DNA from: Crocinitomicaceae bacterium
GTDB taxonomy: Bacteria; Bacteroidota; Bacteroidia; Flavobacteriales_D; Crocinitomicaceae
DNA: 64,000 nt
Assembly (NCBI GenBank): GCA_030730025.1
Contig: JANQWC010000026.1
Location: forward strand, 71,078-135,077
Direction of reading: 5' to 3'
Part shown: piece by piece, positions 1 through 9,198 of the stretch
Numbering within the stretch: the first letter of the stretch is position 1
Layout: each line of letters opens with the position of its first letter
Translations under genes and position numbers: made by a program
The notes under the pieces: model-generated
Told to the model about the DNA's origin: nothing
Seen by the model: the letters and a program-made list of their open reading frames with translations, nothing else
Database searches by the model: none

Positions 1-52
1 GGTCTTTTTGCACTTTAAACTGCTGCCCTGCTATCTCTACAATTGCGTACAT
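1..52 (-). CDS. rplU: 50S ribosomal protein L21, 5' end only
   Basis: Only the first 17 codons lie in the window; the gene runs off the left edge on the minus strand. Read from the ATG at 52 the translation is MYAIVEIAGQQFKVQKD, which is the conserved N-terminus of bacterial L21 (the IAGKQYKV-type motif). L21 is a 23S rRNA-binding protein of the large subunit. A canonical Bacteroidota promoter lies 40 bases upstream. In most bacteria rpmA (L27) follows; that would be outside the window. The call rests on a short but highly characteristic peptide. Confidence 0.88.
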   Translation of the reverse strand, partial: MYAIVEIAGQQFKVQKD

Positions 53-92
53 ATAGCTTTATTTAATTGTTAAATAATCCAAAATTGGAGTG

Positions 93-123
93 CAAATATA
101 GTGTTTTCTGCGTGTCCTCCAAA
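93..123 (-). promoter_or_regulatory. Promoter of rplU (TTTG-N19-TATATTTG)
   Basis: On the minus strand TTTG (123-120) is followed after 19 bases by TATATTTG (100-93). This matches the Bacteroidota housekeeping consensus TTTG at -33 and TAnnTTTG at -7 exactly. Transcription would start near 87, giving a leader of roughly 35 nt before the rplU ATG at 52. Confidence 0.75.
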
Positions 124-155
124 GATTTACCGGGCTTTTCTTACGCTTTTTACTA

Positions 156-1064
156 TTATTTGTTGCTTTTTCTGCCTTTTAAATTGACCAAAAGCACGCC
201 AGTAATGATCACAAGCATGGCGAGCAGCTGCTGCCAAATGAAACGTTCGCCATTGTAAACACCGATAGCCACGGCAATAATCGGAATAAAATACGTCACG
301 GTGCTGGCCGCGAGCGCTGTAGTTTGCGCAATAATCCGATTGAAGAGGATCACGGCAAATGCGGTGCCGATGAGGCCAAGAATGAGCACATAAGAAAAGC
401 TCTCGATCGCATGGCTGTTTTGGTTGAAAACGCGCGGTGTGTCAAAATAGAAAAAACAAAACACTGCTGGTAAAAAGGCCATGCTGAAACCGCCCGTTGC
501 AATTTGAATTGGTTCGTATTTGTCTAGTTTGTGTTTGATGGTGTTTAAGCTGAATCCGTATAATAACGTAGCAAGCAAGATGGCCATTGCAGGAGCTAGT
601 TGAAAATTGCCATTAACTGGACTGTTCAGCATGATCAGCCAAGAAATCCCGCTGAAACCAATCAAGGTGCCAATGATTTGTTGTGAAGTGATTTTTGTTT
701 GAAAAAAGAGTACGCCAACAATAATGGTGAAAATCGGCGTAAAGCTATTCATGATGCCTGCGATGCCGGAATCTAGGGTTTGCTCGGCGTAGGTGAAAAG
801 AAATGCAGGGATGAGGTTGCCGCCCAAGCCCACCACAGCAAAAAACAACAGGTCTTTTTTGTGCTCGAGCCGAGCGAGTAGTTTGGGAAGAAGTGGCAAG
901 AACACCACACTTGCCACAAAAATGCGAATGCTCGCGACTTGCGCTGCGCTAAAAACAACTTCGCCATCGGCTGTAAACATACCGCGCTTCATCAGGATAA
1001 ACGAGCTGCCCCAAATGCAAGCGAGTAAAGGAATGAGCAGGTAGCCGAGTTGTTTGTTTTGCAT
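156..1064 (-). CDS. EamA/DMT family permease
   Basis: A 302-residue inner-membrane protein with about ten hydrophobic segments and the two-repeat organisation of the drug/metabolite transporter superfamily (two EamA domains, about residues 5-140 and 150-298). The N-terminal LLACIWGSSFILMKRG and a second-repeat segment with LILGLIGTAFAVILF are typical. Substrate cannot be read from sequence; relatives export amino acids, metabolites or drugs. The start is placed at the ATG at 1064 because a TAAATTTG -7 element ends 3 bases upstream of it; the longer frame (to 1106) would begin upstream of that element. It is divergent from the mraZ cluster. Confidence 0.85.
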   Translation of the reverse strand: MQNKQLGYLLIPLLACIWGSSFILMKRGMFTADGEVVFSAAQVASIRIFVASVVFLPLLPKLLARLEHKKDLLFFAVVGLGGNLIPAFLFTYAEQTLDSGIAGIMNSFTPIFTIIVGVLFFQTKITSQQIIGTLIGFSGISWLIMLNSPVNGNFQLAPAMAILLATLLYGFSLNTIKHKLDKYEPIQIATGGFSMAFLPAVFCFFYFDTPRVFNQNSHAIESFSYVLILGLIGTAFAVILFNRIIAQTTALAASTVTYFIPIIAVAIGVYNGERFIWQQLLAMLVIITGVLLVNLKGRKSNK

Positions 1065-1067
1065 ATG

Positions 1068-1075
1068 CAAATTTA
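1068..1075 (-). promoter_or_regulatory. -7 element of the EamA gene
   Basis: TAAATTTG on the minus strand (1075-1068) fits TAnnTTTG and is followed by CAT and then the ATG at 1064. No good -33 TTTG is seen at 17-23 bases. The spacing predicts a leaderless or nearly leaderless transcript. Confidence 0.45.
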
Positions 1076-1135
1076 GTTGAAAAGTAGCCGTGTTGAACCT
1101 GCTCAAAATCGGATATTAACAAATTGTTGAAAAAG

Positions 1136-1152
1136 TTCCCACTTCTTCCCAC
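1136..1152 (-). promoter_or_regulatory. Putative MraZ boxes, distal pair
   Basis: The minus strand reads GTGGGAAGAAGTGGGAA, two copies of GTGGGAA with a 10-base period. MraZ of other bacteria binds its own promoter at TGGGN repeats spaced by 5 bases (10-base period), so this is a good candidate autoregulatory site upstream of mraZ. Confidence 0.5.
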
Positions 1153-1262
1153 TATAAGGCATTAAACACTTGTAAAACAAGGATATTAGCCTTTTAATAA
1201 TTGTTAATATGTAACCTTTATTGGCTCTGTACGTTAGAAGTTATCAACAATACAAAACAGCT

Positions 1263-1282
1263 GTGGTAAAAAGTGGTAAGAA
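1263..1282 (+). promoter_or_regulatory. Putative MraZ boxes, proximal pair
   Basis: The plus strand carries GTGGTAAAAA followed directly by GTGGTAAGAA, two copies of GTGGTAA with the same 10-base period as the distal pair. It lies 29-48 bases before the mraZ ATG. The G-to-T change relative to TGGG makes it a weaker site than the one at 1136-1152. Confidence 0.4.
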
Positions 1283-1310
1283 TCTACTAATTTTACCCAT
1301 TATTAACGCT

Positions 1311-1769
1311 ATGTCAGGACTAGTAGGTGAATTTGAGGTCAAAATGGATGAAAAGGGGCGCTTCCTCTTTCCATCTGGTTTGCGCAAGCAATTGCCTGCT
1401 GTTTCCCAGCGCGATTTCATGCTCAACAAGGGTTTTGAAGATTGCTTGACACTCTTCCCACTACCAGAGTGGGAACGCATCAGTCAGAAGCTTTCTAAAA
1501 TGAACTTGTTCAAGCCAAAAAACCGAATGTTTTACAGGTTGTTTCATCAGGGAGCCAAGCAGGTTGCCCTAGACAACGCTGGACGCATTTTGGTGCCTTC
1601 CGCCCTAATGGAGCGCGTAGGTTTGGTTGCCGAGCTGATGCTGATTGCCTACAACGATCGCATTGAAATCTGGGATAAGTCTAAGTACTTCGAAATGATC
1701 GAAGGCAACATGGCAGATTTCGCTGATTTAGCGGATGAAGTAATGGGTGATTTAGACAATGAAGATTAA
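1311..1769 (+). CDS. mraZ: Transcriptional regulator MraZ
   Basis: A 152-residue protein with two SpoVT-AbrB-like MraZ repeats. The first contains the typical GEFEVKMDEKGRFLFPSGLR and the second VALDNAGRILVPSALME; both have the D-x-x-G-R signature of the family. MraZ forms rings, binds repeats before its own gene and tunes the division/cell-wall cluster. The start is set at the ATG at 1311 because homology begins there; the frame is open back to 1221 but the extra 30 residues are not family-like. It is the first gene of the cluster and overlaps rsmH by 11 bases. Confidence 0.93.
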   Translation: MSGLVGEFEVKMDEKGRFLFPSGLRKQLPAVSQRDFMLNKGFEDCLTLFPLPEWERISQKLSKMNLFKPKNRMFYRLFHQGAKQVALDNAGRILVPSALMERVGLVAELMLIAYNDRIEIWDKSKYFEMIEGNMADFADLADEVMGDLDNED

Positions 1770-2673
1770 TACTGACTACCACATTCCCGTCATGTTACAA
1801 CCTTGCTTGGATGGTCTAGACCTCCAGGCAAACGGCATTTATGTCGATGTTACCTTCGGTGGCGGTGGTCATGCGCGTGCTATTTTTGAGCAGCTTTCGC
1901 CAAGTGGACAGCTCGTTGTTTTTGATCAAGACCCCGATGCGCGCAATAACGCTTGGGAGGCCCCAAACTTTCATTTTGTCCCAGCCAACTTTGCTTTTTT
2001 ACGAAACTATTTGCGTGCCCTGGGCCTGTCTCAGGTAGATGGCATTATTGCCGACTTAGGCGTGTCTTCACATCAATTTGATACCGCGCAACGCGGGTTT
2101 TCTATTCGCGAAGATGCGCCATTAGACATGCGCATGAACCGCAACGGTGGGCAATCTGCCGCAGCGCTTATTGCCAGTGCTGACGAACAAAAATTAGCAT
2201 CCATCTTATACGAATACGGCGAATTGCGCAATTCTAGAGCTTTGGCTGCTGCTTTAGTACGCCAACGCGACAACGCCGCCATTCTCACCACTTTTGATTT
2301 GATCAAGGCGCTCGAGCGTTTTGCACCCAAATTCAAAGACCACAAATTTTACGCACAAGTCTTTCAGGCCTTTCGCATAGAAGTCAATCAAGAAATGCAA
2401 GTGCTCAAAGATTTTCTAGAACAAGCCGCCCAGGTCTTAAAGCCCGGTGGCCGTTTGGTGGTGATGTCTTATCATTCCTTAGAAGACCGCTTGGTTAAAA
2501 ACTTCATGAAAAGAGGGAGTTTCTCAGGTGAAATCGAAAAAGACTTTTTTGGCAACGTACAGAAGCCAATGACCGAAGTCAATCGCCATCCTATTGTTGC
2601 CGATGCACAAGAATGCGAGCGCAATTCAAGAGCGCGCAGTGCCAAACTCAGAATTGCAAAGAAAAATGGCTAA
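1759..2673 (+). CDS. rsmH: 16S rRNA (cytosine-N4) methyltransferase RsmH
   Basis: A 304-residue SAM-dependent methyltransferase that modifies N4 of C1402 in the 16S rRNA P site. It starts with HIPVMLQPCLDGL, has the SAM-binding VDVTFGGGGHARAI motif near residue 30, the ADLGVSSHQFD motif, and near the C-terminus VVMSYHSLEDRLVK, all diagnostic of MraW/RsmH. Length is normal (about 300). It overlaps mraZ upstream and the ftsL-like gene downstream, as usual in this cluster. Confidence 0.96.
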   Translation: MKINTDYHIPVMLQPCLDGLDLQANGIYVDVTFGGGGHARAIFEQLSPSGQLVVFDQDPDARNNAWEAPNFHFVPANFAFLRNYLRALGLSQVDGIIADLGVSSHQFDTAQRGFSIREDAPLDMRMNRNGGQSAAALIASADEQKLASILYEYGELRNSRALAAALVRQRDNAAILTTFDLIKALERFAPKFKDHKFYAQVFQAFRIEVNQEMQVLKDFLEQAAQVLKPGGRLVVMSYHSLEDRLVKNFMKRGSFSGEIEKDFFGNVQKPMTEVNRHPIVADAQECERNSRARSAKLRIAKKNG

Positions 2674-3034
2674 GTCGCAGGCAACTCCACCCAAGAACCG
2701 AAAGGGAAGCAAAGTCAACGCTTTTGCACAAATTCTCAATGGAGAGTTTTTGACGAAGTCTTTTGTGTTGGACAACCTCAATTATATCTTTTTCATAATG
2801 TTATTGCTGTTGTTGCTCATATCAAAGGGTTACTACGGTAAGCAACTCACCAAAGACACCGACGCAGCCCAGCGCAACCTCGACCAACACTCCGCAGAAT
2901 TCATCGAAGCGAAGGCGCGCTTAGAGCTTGTGACGCGTCGTTTCAAAATGGCAGAACGCTTGGAGAGCCGTGAGCTCAAAGAAACCAAGAACGCCACCAA
3001 AGTAATCCGCATTAAAGAAAAAATCAATGAGTAA
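2666..3034 (+). CDS. ftsL: FtsL-like small division protein
   Basis: A 122-residue protein with a basic N-terminus, one hydrophobic segment near residues 35-52 (NYIFFIMLLLLLLISKGYYG) and a charged, probably coiled-coil periplasmic part. Size, topology and the position between rsmH and the ftsI-type transpeptidase match FtsL, whose sequence is poorly conserved; in Bacteroidota this gene is often annotated as an FtsL-like or S-adenosyl-methyltransferase-associated protein. The ATG at 2666 overlaps the end of rsmH by 8 bases and is preferred over an upstream start inside rsmH. It overlaps ftsI by 8 bases. Confidence 0.78.
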   Translation: MAKSQATPPKNRKGSKVNAFAQILNGEFLTKSFVLDNLNYIFFIMLLLLLLISKGYYGKQLTKDTDAAQRNLDQHSAEFIEAKARLELVTRRFKMAERLESRELKETKNATKVIRIKEKINE

Positions 3035-5135
3035 GGATAGAAAACACCTCTATTACCGTGCTTACCTGGTTTATTTCGGGTTTGTGGCCATTATGATAAT
3101 GGTTTTGTACTCCACACTTGATTTACAATTCAATGGCCCTGGTGTAGCTTACGCTACCCAAAAAGGCGAATTGCCAACCCGCGTTGCCGACCGCATTCCG
3201 CGCATGGGTCAAATCCTCGATCACAACGAAGTTCCGCTGGTCACGAGTGTTACTTTTTACGATATCTACATGGACCCAACTGTTGTTGACCAAGATGTTT
3301 TCGATGCGCAAATCAGCGAGCTGTGTGCAGGTCTACATCGCTTGTTTCCAGAGAAATCAGCATACGATTACGAAGCGCAAATCAGAAAGGCTCGTGCCAA
3401 TGGGGTACGTTATTTATTGATCCGCAGAAAGGTGACCAACGCTGCGCGTAAAAAACTCCGCGAGTTGCCCATTTTTGAACTGGGCCAAATGAAGGGCGGT
3501 ATCATTGACAACATCGAGGTGATCATGCGCAAAAAGCCATTTGGCAACTTACTCAATCGCACGCTTGGTTACTACAAAATTCAAAACGCTCACGATACGC
3601 TGCGCGTCGGCATTGAAGGTGCTTACTACGACTACCTAAAGGGCGAAGAAGGAAAAGAAATCGAACAGCGCATCTCTTCGGGCTGGAAACGCACCGGTAA
3701 AATCATCAAAGACGCCGTAGAGGGTGCCGATGTCGTCACGACCATCGATAAAGAAATTCAAGAAGTAGCGCACTCAGAGCTCGAAAAACAAATGATTTAC
3801 ATGGATGCCGAACACGGCAGCGTCATTCTCATGGAGGTGAAGACTGGATATGTAAGAGCTATTGCCAATCTCACGAAGGTCAGCAAAGGAAAATACACGG
3901 AGAGCTTCAATTATGCCATTGGGCATTTAGAAGTGCCTGGCTCGACCTTCAAACTCGCCTCCATTATGGCAGGTTTGGAAGACGAACGTTTTAAAATTAC
4001 CGACAAAGTCAATGCAACTGGGCGCTATACTGTAGGGGGCGATGGCATGTCTGATTCCAACTACGGTATGGGCTACGGTGTCATTACCATCCAGCAGGCT
4101 TTTGAAAAATCCTCGAACGTCATTTTGCAGCTCATGAACCGCAGCTACCGCAAGGACCCAGAAGTTTTTATCGAAAGGCTCAAGCAATTTGGCCTCACCG
4201 AAAAATTAGGGATCGATCTAGAAGGCGAACCGCGCCCGAAAGTTTCTCAGCCTGGCGATGCCAATTGGTCAGCGCTTTCTTTGCCTTGGACATCAGTAGG
4301 CTACGAGGTCATGCAAACACCTTTACAAACTTTGGCGTTCTACAATGCGGTGGCCAATAATGGTCAGTTGGTGCGTCCGTTGTTTGTAGAGAAAATCAAA
4401 AGACACGGTCAGGTCATCAAAAGTTTCAAGCCTGTGGTACTCAACCCCGAGATTTGTTCTACCCATACGCTCCAAATTTTGCAAAAATGTTTGGAGGGCG
4501 TCATGATCCGCGGTACGGGTAAGCAGCTCAAGAGTTCTTTGTTTAGCATTGCTGGAAAAACCGGTACAGCTCAATTGAGGGGTGAAAGTGGATATAGGGA
4601 GCAAAAAATCAAGGCATACCAGGCTTCATTTGTCGGTTACTTTCCGGCTAAAAAGCCCATTTATTCTTGTATTGTCGTGATCTCTCGTCCGGTGGTGGCC
4701 TATTATGGAGCAGCTGTTTCGGGAACGGTATTTGCCGAGATCGCCAATAAAATTTATGCATCTGCATTGCAGTACCACCGCGCAGTCAATGATCCGCGCA
4801 ATCCGTTGGCTAGAGATGTGCCTCAATTCAAAAGTGGCAACAGCAAAGACGTAACCTATTTACTCAAGCAGCTCAACGTGCGCTATCAGCTCAACTCTTC
4901 GAGCGAATGGGTGCAAGCCGATACCGCTGATCAGCATTTGCAAGTACAGCGCAAAGCTATCCTAGACAAAAAGGTGCCAAATGTGAGTGGCATGAGCGCC
5001 AAAGATGCAGTTTACCTTTTAGAGTCTCGCGGCTTGATCGTACGCCTTGTGGGCAGAGGTCAGGTCTATAACCAATCTATTGCACCTGGTCAGCCTTTGG
5101 TTAAAGGGCAGTTGATTCAAATCAAATTACATTAA
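3027..5135 (+). CDS. ftsI: Septal penicillin-binding protein (FtsI/PBP3 type) with PASTA domain
   Basis: A 702-residue class B transpeptidase that cross-links septal peptidoglycan. One N-terminal membrane anchor (about residues 11-30) is followed by a dimerisation domain and the transpeptidase domain with SxxK (STFK, Ser306), SxN (SSN in EKSSNVI) and KTG (GKTGTAQL) motifs. The last 60 residues (VPNVSGMSAKDAVYLLESRG onward) form a PASTA domain, common in Bacteroidota FtsI but absent from E. coli FtsI. Position after ftsL and before murE supports the septal role over an elongation PBP2. Confidence 0.94.
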   Translation: MSKDRKHLYYRAYLVYFGFVAIMIMVLYSTLDLQFNGPGVAYATQKGELPTRVADRIPRMGQILDHNEVPLVTSVTFYDIYMDPTVVDQDVFDAQISELCAGLHRLFPEKSAYDYEAQIRKARANGVRYLLIRRKVTNAARKKLRELPIFELGQMKGGIIDNIEVIMRKKPFGNLLNRTLGYYKIQNAHDTLRVGIEGAYYDYLKGEEGKEIEQRISSGWKRTGKIIKDAVEGADVVTTIDKEIQEVAHSELEKQMIYMDAEHGSVILMEVKTGYVRAIANLTKVSKGKYTESFNYAIGHLEVPGSTFKLASIMAGLEDERFKITDKVNATGRYTVGGDGMSDSNYGMGYGVITIQQAFEKSSNVILQLMNRSYRKDPEVFIERLKQFGLTEKLGIDLEGEPRPKVSQPGDANWSALSLPWTSVGYEVMQTPLQTLAFYNAVANNGQLVRPLFVEKIKRHGQVIKSFKPVVLNPEICSTHTLQILQKCLEGVMIRGTGKQLKSSLFSIAGKTGTAQLRGESGYREQKIKAYQASFVGYFPAKKPIYSCIVVISRPVVAYYGAAVSGTVFAEIANKIYASALQYHRAVNDPRNPLARDVPQFKSGNSKDVTYLLKQLNVRYQLNSSSEWVQADTADQHLQVQRKAILDKKVPNVSGMSAKDAVYLLESRGLIVRLVGRGQVYNQSIAPGQPLVKGQLIQIKLH

Positions 5136-5138
5136 ATA

Positions 5139-6596
5139 ATGAGTCAGTTTACGCAGTTATTTTCGGATCTTCCCTACACACTTCTTCAAGGTGACATGCA
5201 GGAGCTGCCTACTGCGCTTGTTTTTGATTCGCGTAAAGCTGTGCAGGGCGTCTTGTTTTGTTGTATGGTCGGTACCCAAACAGACGGCCATCAATATGTG
5301 CAACAAGCGTATGATCAAGGCTGCCGCATGTTTTTAGTGCAAAAACCAATTGAACTTCCATCAGATGCCACCGTTGTTTTGGTAGAAAATACCAATACGA
5401 CATTGGCGCAATTAGCCTGTGCTTTTTATGGGCATCCGTCCAAAGAACTCACCTTGGTGGGTGTTACCGGTACCAACGGCAAAACCACCACTGCTACTTT
5501 ACTCCACGACCTATTTGGTCAGTTGGGTTTTTATTGCGGCCTGCTCTCTACTGTTGTCAATAAGATTGGCACACAAGCCATTGCCGCTACCCACACCACA
5601 CCAGATCCAGTTGCGCTCAATGCGTTGCTGCGCGATATGGTTACGGCGGGTTGTCAGTATTGCTTCATGGAAGTGAGCTCTCATGCCATTGACCAAGGCA
5701 GAATCGGCGGTTTGCATTTTGCAGCGGCGGGCTTCACGAATATCACACACGATCATTTAGACTACCACCATACTTTTGCCGAATACTTGCGCGTTAAAAA
5801 AGCATTTTTTGATGGCTTGCCAGCCGACGCCTTGGCTTTGGTCAACTCCGATGACCGCAACGGCATGGTGATGCTCCAAAACACACGCGCCAAGCGCCAA
5901 ACTTACGCCCTCAAAACACCTGCTGATTTCAAAGGCAAAATCATGGAAAACAGCCTCGGTGGCTTGATTTTGCAGATCAACGGCCAAGAGGTGCACACCC
6001 GTTTAGTGGGCGCTTTCAATGCGTCTAATTTGCTTTTGGTCTACGGTTTGGCCGTTGGTCTGGGGCAAGAACCCCTCGAGGTATTGCGCGTGCTGAGCCA
6101 ACTCACTCACGTGGCCGGGCGTTTTGAACACCTGCGCAGCCCCAAAGGCATTACGGCTATTGTCGATTACGCCCATACGCCCGATGCGCTTGAAAACGTC
6201 TTAACGACCATCGCGGCCTTTCAGCAAAATAGCAAAGTCATTACCGTAGTGGGTTGTGGCGGCGATCGCGACAAAGCCAAGCGTCCTCAAATGGCAGCTA
6301 TTGCCGCAGCGCGCAGCCAGCAAGTCGTACTTACCTCAGATAACCCGCGCACCGAAGATCCGCAGCAAATTATAAGCGACATGGAAGCTGGCCTAGATGC
6401 TGCAGCGGCGAGCCGTACCCTTGCTGTGCTCGACCGCAAGCAAGCGATCAAAACGGCTTTGCTTTTGGCGCAACCTGGCGATATTCTGCTCATCGCTGGC
6501 AAGGGTCACGAAACCTATCAAGAAATCAACGGCGTTCGGACTGCTTTTGACGACGTTGCCATCACTAAAGAATTGTTTAACCAACTCGATAAATAA
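5139..6596 (+). CDS. murE: UDP-MurNAc-tripeptide synthetase MurE
   Basis: A 485-residue cytoplasmic Mur ligase adding the third amino acid to UDP-MurNAc-L-Ala-D-Glu. The ATP loop TGTNGKTTT is near residue 112 and the substrate-specificity motif DNPR (residues 401-404, DNPRTEDP) is the form found in ligases that add meso-diaminopimelate, not lysine. It begins 3 bases after ftsI. Meso-DAP specificity is an inference from the motif and agrees with the Gram-negative wall of Bacteroidota. Confidence 0.96.
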   Translation: MSQFTQLFSDLPYTLLQGDMQELPTALVFDSRKAVQGVLFCCMVGTQTDGHQYVQQAYDQGCRMFLVQKPIELPSDATVVLVENTNTTLAQLACAFYGHPSKELTLVGVTGTNGKTTTATLLHDLFGQLGFYCGLLSTVVNKIGTQAIAATHTTPDPVALNALLRDMVTAGCQYCFMEVSSHAIDQGRIGGLHFAAAGFTNITHDHLDYHHTFAEYLRVKKAFFDGLPADALALVNSDDRNGMVMLQNTRAKRQTYALKTPADFKGKIMENSLGGLILQINGQEVHTRLVGAFNASNLLLVYGLAVGLGQEPLEVLRVLSQLTHVAGRFEHLRSPKGITAIVDYAHTPDALENVLTTIAAFQQNSKVITVVGCGGDRDKAKRPQMAAIAAARSQQVVLTSDNPRTEDPQQIISDMEAGLDAAAASRTLAVLDRKQAIKTALLLAQPGDILLIAGKGHETYQEINGVRTAFDDVAITKELFNQLDK

Positions 6597-6597
6597 C

Positions 6598-7842
6598 ATG
6601 CTCTATTATTTGTTTTCCTGGCTCGACCAACTGAATTTTCCTGGTGCAGGATTGTTCCAATTTATTTCGTTTCGCGCGTCCTTGGCGCTCATCACCTCCT
6701 TGATTGTATCGGTCGTGATTGGCAAGCAAATCATTGACCGTCTGCGCCGTCAGCAAATCGGCGAAACCGTCCGCGACCTCGGTTTGGCTGGGCAAATAGA
6801 AAAATCTGGTACCCCAACCATGGGTGGCCTCATCATTTTAGCAGCTATTTTAATTCCAACCTTGTTGTTTGCCAAACTTCAGAATGTGTATGTCGTTACC
6901 ATGCTGATTGCCACGGTTTGGTTGGGCCTCATAGGTTTTCTAGACGACTACATTAAAGTGTTTAAAAAGAACAAAGAAGGTTTAAAAGGCACTTCTAAAA
7001 TCATCGGACAAATCGGCGTGGGTCTTATTGTGGGTGGCATTCTCTATTTCTCTAACGATGTAGTGGTTCACAAAAGAGTTTCAGCCAATTATAAACTGCA
7101 AGCAGATGAAAGTTTTGTGACGCACGAACACGCCCAAAACGCGGGTGAAAACTACAAATGGATCCGCACCGACGACATGACCACCACCATTCCTTTTTTC
7201 AAGGGCAACGAATTCAATTACAACTGGCTCATTGGCGACGTCAATAAGTCTTACGGTTGGTTGATCTTCATTCCGATTGTCATTTTTATTGTCATTGCCG
7301 TATCGAATGGTGCCAACATGACCGATGGCCTCGATGGCTTGGCAACGGGTACATCTGCCATTGTAGGTTTGGCCTTGGCTGTTTTGGCCTACGTGAGCTC
7401 ACACGCCAAATTCGCCGACTACCTCAACGTGATGTATATCCCCGAAGCTGAGGAGCTCGTGATTTTTATTGCGGCTTTTGTGGGCGCATGCGTGGGCTTT
7501 TTGTGGTACAACGCGTATCCGGCCCAAGTTTTTATGGGCGACACAGGAAGCCTTGCGTTAGGTGGTATCATTGCTGTATTTGCCATTGCCATCCGCAAAG
7601 AACTCCTTATTCCTGTCTTGTGCGGTATATTCCTCATTGAAAATGTATCGGTGATGCTGCAGGTCGGATATTTCAAGTTTACCAAACGGCAATACGGAGA
7701 GGGCAGGCGCATTTTCTTGATGGCGCCGCTGCATCACCACTATCAGAAAAAAGGCATTCACGAAGCCAAAATTGTAGCCCGTTTCTGGATTATAGCCGTT
7801 CTCTTGGCCGTTGTGACCATCGTAACCCTCAAATTGCGTTAA
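6598..7842 (+). CDS. mraY: Phospho-MurNAc-pentapeptide transferase MraY
   Basis: A 414-residue integral membrane enzyme that transfers phospho-MurNAc-pentapeptide to undecaprenyl phosphate, forming lipid I. Diagnostic motifs are GTPTMGGLI near the N-terminus, [31 protein letters not shown] and the C-terminal HHHYQKKG. Bacteroidota MraY is longer than the 360-residue E. coli enzyme because of an inserted periplasmic segment (here about residues 158-205), which is present. The ATG at 6598 follows the murE stop; the frame is open back to 6397 but that part is only murE in another frame. Confidence 0.96.
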   Translation: MLYYLFSWLDQLNFPGAGLFQFISFRASLALITSLIVSVVIGKQIIDRLRRQQIGETVRDLGLAGQIEKSGTPTMGGLIILAAILIPTLLFAKLQNVYVVTMLIATVWLGLIGFLDDYIKVFKKNKEGLKGTSKIIGQIGVGLIVGGILYFSNDVVVHKRVSANYKLQADESFVTHEHAQNAGENYKWIRTDDMTTTIPFFKGNEFNYNWLIGDVNKSYGWLIFIPIVIFIVIAVSNGANMTDGLDGLATGTSAIVGLALAVLAYVSSHAKFADYLNVMYIPEAEELVIFIAAFVGACVGFLWYNAYPAQVFMGDTGSLALGGIIAVFAIAIRKELLIPVLCGIFLIENVSVMLQVGYFKFTKRQYGEGRRIFLMAPLHHHYQKKGIHEAKIVARFWIIAVLLAVVTIVTLKLR

Positions 7843-7843
7843 G

Positions 7844-9190
7844 ATGGAGGCCCAAAATCGCTTGCTTGTTGTATTGGGCGCCGGAGAATCTGGCGTGGGA
7901 GCAGCTATTTTGGCCAAGGCGAAAGGATGGCGTGTTTTTGTTTCAGACGGTGCGCTCATCAAGCAGTCTTATCAGCAAGAATTAACGGCACACGACATCT
8001 CCTTTGAATCTGAACAGCACACGATGTCGCAAATTTTGGCCGCTGATTTAGTCGTCAAGTCGCCAGGTATTCCAGAAAAGGCTGAGGTCATGAAGGCCAT
8101 CCGTCAAAAAGGCATTCAGGTGGTTTCTGAAATTGAATTTGCTGGCTATTATTCCACTGCAAAGCATATTTGTATCAGCGGTAGCAACGGCAAAACCACT
8201 ACTACCATGTGGTGCTATCACATCCTCAAAAAAGCGGGGTTAAATGTTGGTCTAGCGGGCAATGTAGGGCAGAGTTTTGCCAAGCAAGTCGCGACTGAAA
8301 ATTTTGACATTTATGTGTTGGAGCTCAGCTCGTTTCAGCTCGACGACATGTTTACTTTCAAAGCGGATATCGCTATTCTAACGAACATCACGCCTGATCA
8401 CCTCGATCGCTATGCGTACCAAATGCAAAATTATGTGAATGCCAAGTTTCGCATTCTTCAAAATCAAGGCCCTGCAGATTATTTCATCTACAATGCAGAC
8501 GACGCCATTATTGTCGCACAACTTGGGCAGGTGCAGACCAGCGCTCAATTAGTGCCTTTTTCTATTCAAATGCCACAGCTCAACGGTGGCTACGCAGACC
8601 AGCAACAACTATACATCAACATAAACAAACAACAACTTACCATGTCTATCCACGAATTAGCTCTAAAAGGGAAACACAACACCCAAAATGCGCTTGCTGC
8701 AGGAATTGCAGCAAGGCTCGTTGAAATCCGCACTGATATCGTGCGTGAAAGCCTAGAAGATTTTGTCAATGTCGAACACCGCATGGAGTTTGTGGCCAAA
8801 GTCAATGGCATTGAATTCATCAATGACTCTAAGGCGACAAACATCAACGCCGCTTGGTTTGCACTCGAATCGATGGAGAAACCAACCGTCTGGATTGTAG
8901 GTGGTGTCGATAAAGGCAATGACTACAGCGAATTGCTCGATTTAGTGTCTCAAAAAGTGAAGGCGATTGTTTGCCTAGGATTGGATAATCAAAAAATCAT
9001 TGAAGCCTACAAAGACAAAGTAGAGGTGATTGTAGAGGCAAAATCTGCACATGAAGCGGTTGCTTTTGCTTATCAGCTTGCCAAAAATGACGACGCCGTG
9101 TTGTTGTCTCCAGCTTGCGCGAGTTTTGATTTGTTCAGCAGCTACGAAGACCGCGGTCAGCAATTTAAACAAGCCGTTCGCATGTTATAA
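7844..9190 (+). CDS. murD: UDP-MurNAc-L-alanine:D-glutamate ligase MurD
   Basis: A 448-residue cytoplasmic ligase. An N-terminal Rossmann-like UDP-binding domain (VLGAGESGVGAA) is followed by the ATPase loop SGSNGKTTTT near residue 113, the ITPDHLDRY motif and NDSKATN near residue 327, all typical of MurD. It starts one base after mraY. In this cluster type murF, which normally sits between murE and mraY in proteobacteria, is missing. Confidence 0.96.
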   Translation: MEAQNRLLVVLGAGESGVGAAILAKAKGWRVFVSDGALIKQSYQQELTAHDISFESEQHTMSQILAADLVVKSPGIPEKAEVMKAIRQKGIQVVSEIEFAGYYSTAKHICISGSNGKTTTTMWCYHILKKAGLNVGLAGNVGQSFAKQVATENFDIYVLELSSFQLDDMFTFKADIAILTNITPDHLDRYAYQMQNYVNAKFRILQNQGPADYFIYNADDAIIVAQLGQVQTSAQLVPFSIQMPQLNGGYADQQQLYININKQQLTMSIHELALKGKHNTQNALAAGIAARLVEIRTDIVRESLEDFVNVEHRMEFVAKVNGIEFINDSKATNINAAWFALESMEKPTVWIVGGVDKGNDYSELLDLVSQKVKAIVCLGLDNQKIIEAYKDKVEVIVEAKSAHEAVAFAYQLAKNDDAVLLSPACASFDLFSSYEDRGQQFKQAVRML

Positions 9191-9198
9191 GTGCAACT

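Noticed and set aside
67..258. 63-residue plus-strand frame near the left edge
   Set aside because: It crosses the rplU promoter and the 3' end of the EamA gene and has no supporting signal.
6397..6597. 67-residue N-terminal extension of MraY
   Set aside because: This stretch encodes the conserved end of MurE in its own frame; MraY homology begins at the ATG at 6598.
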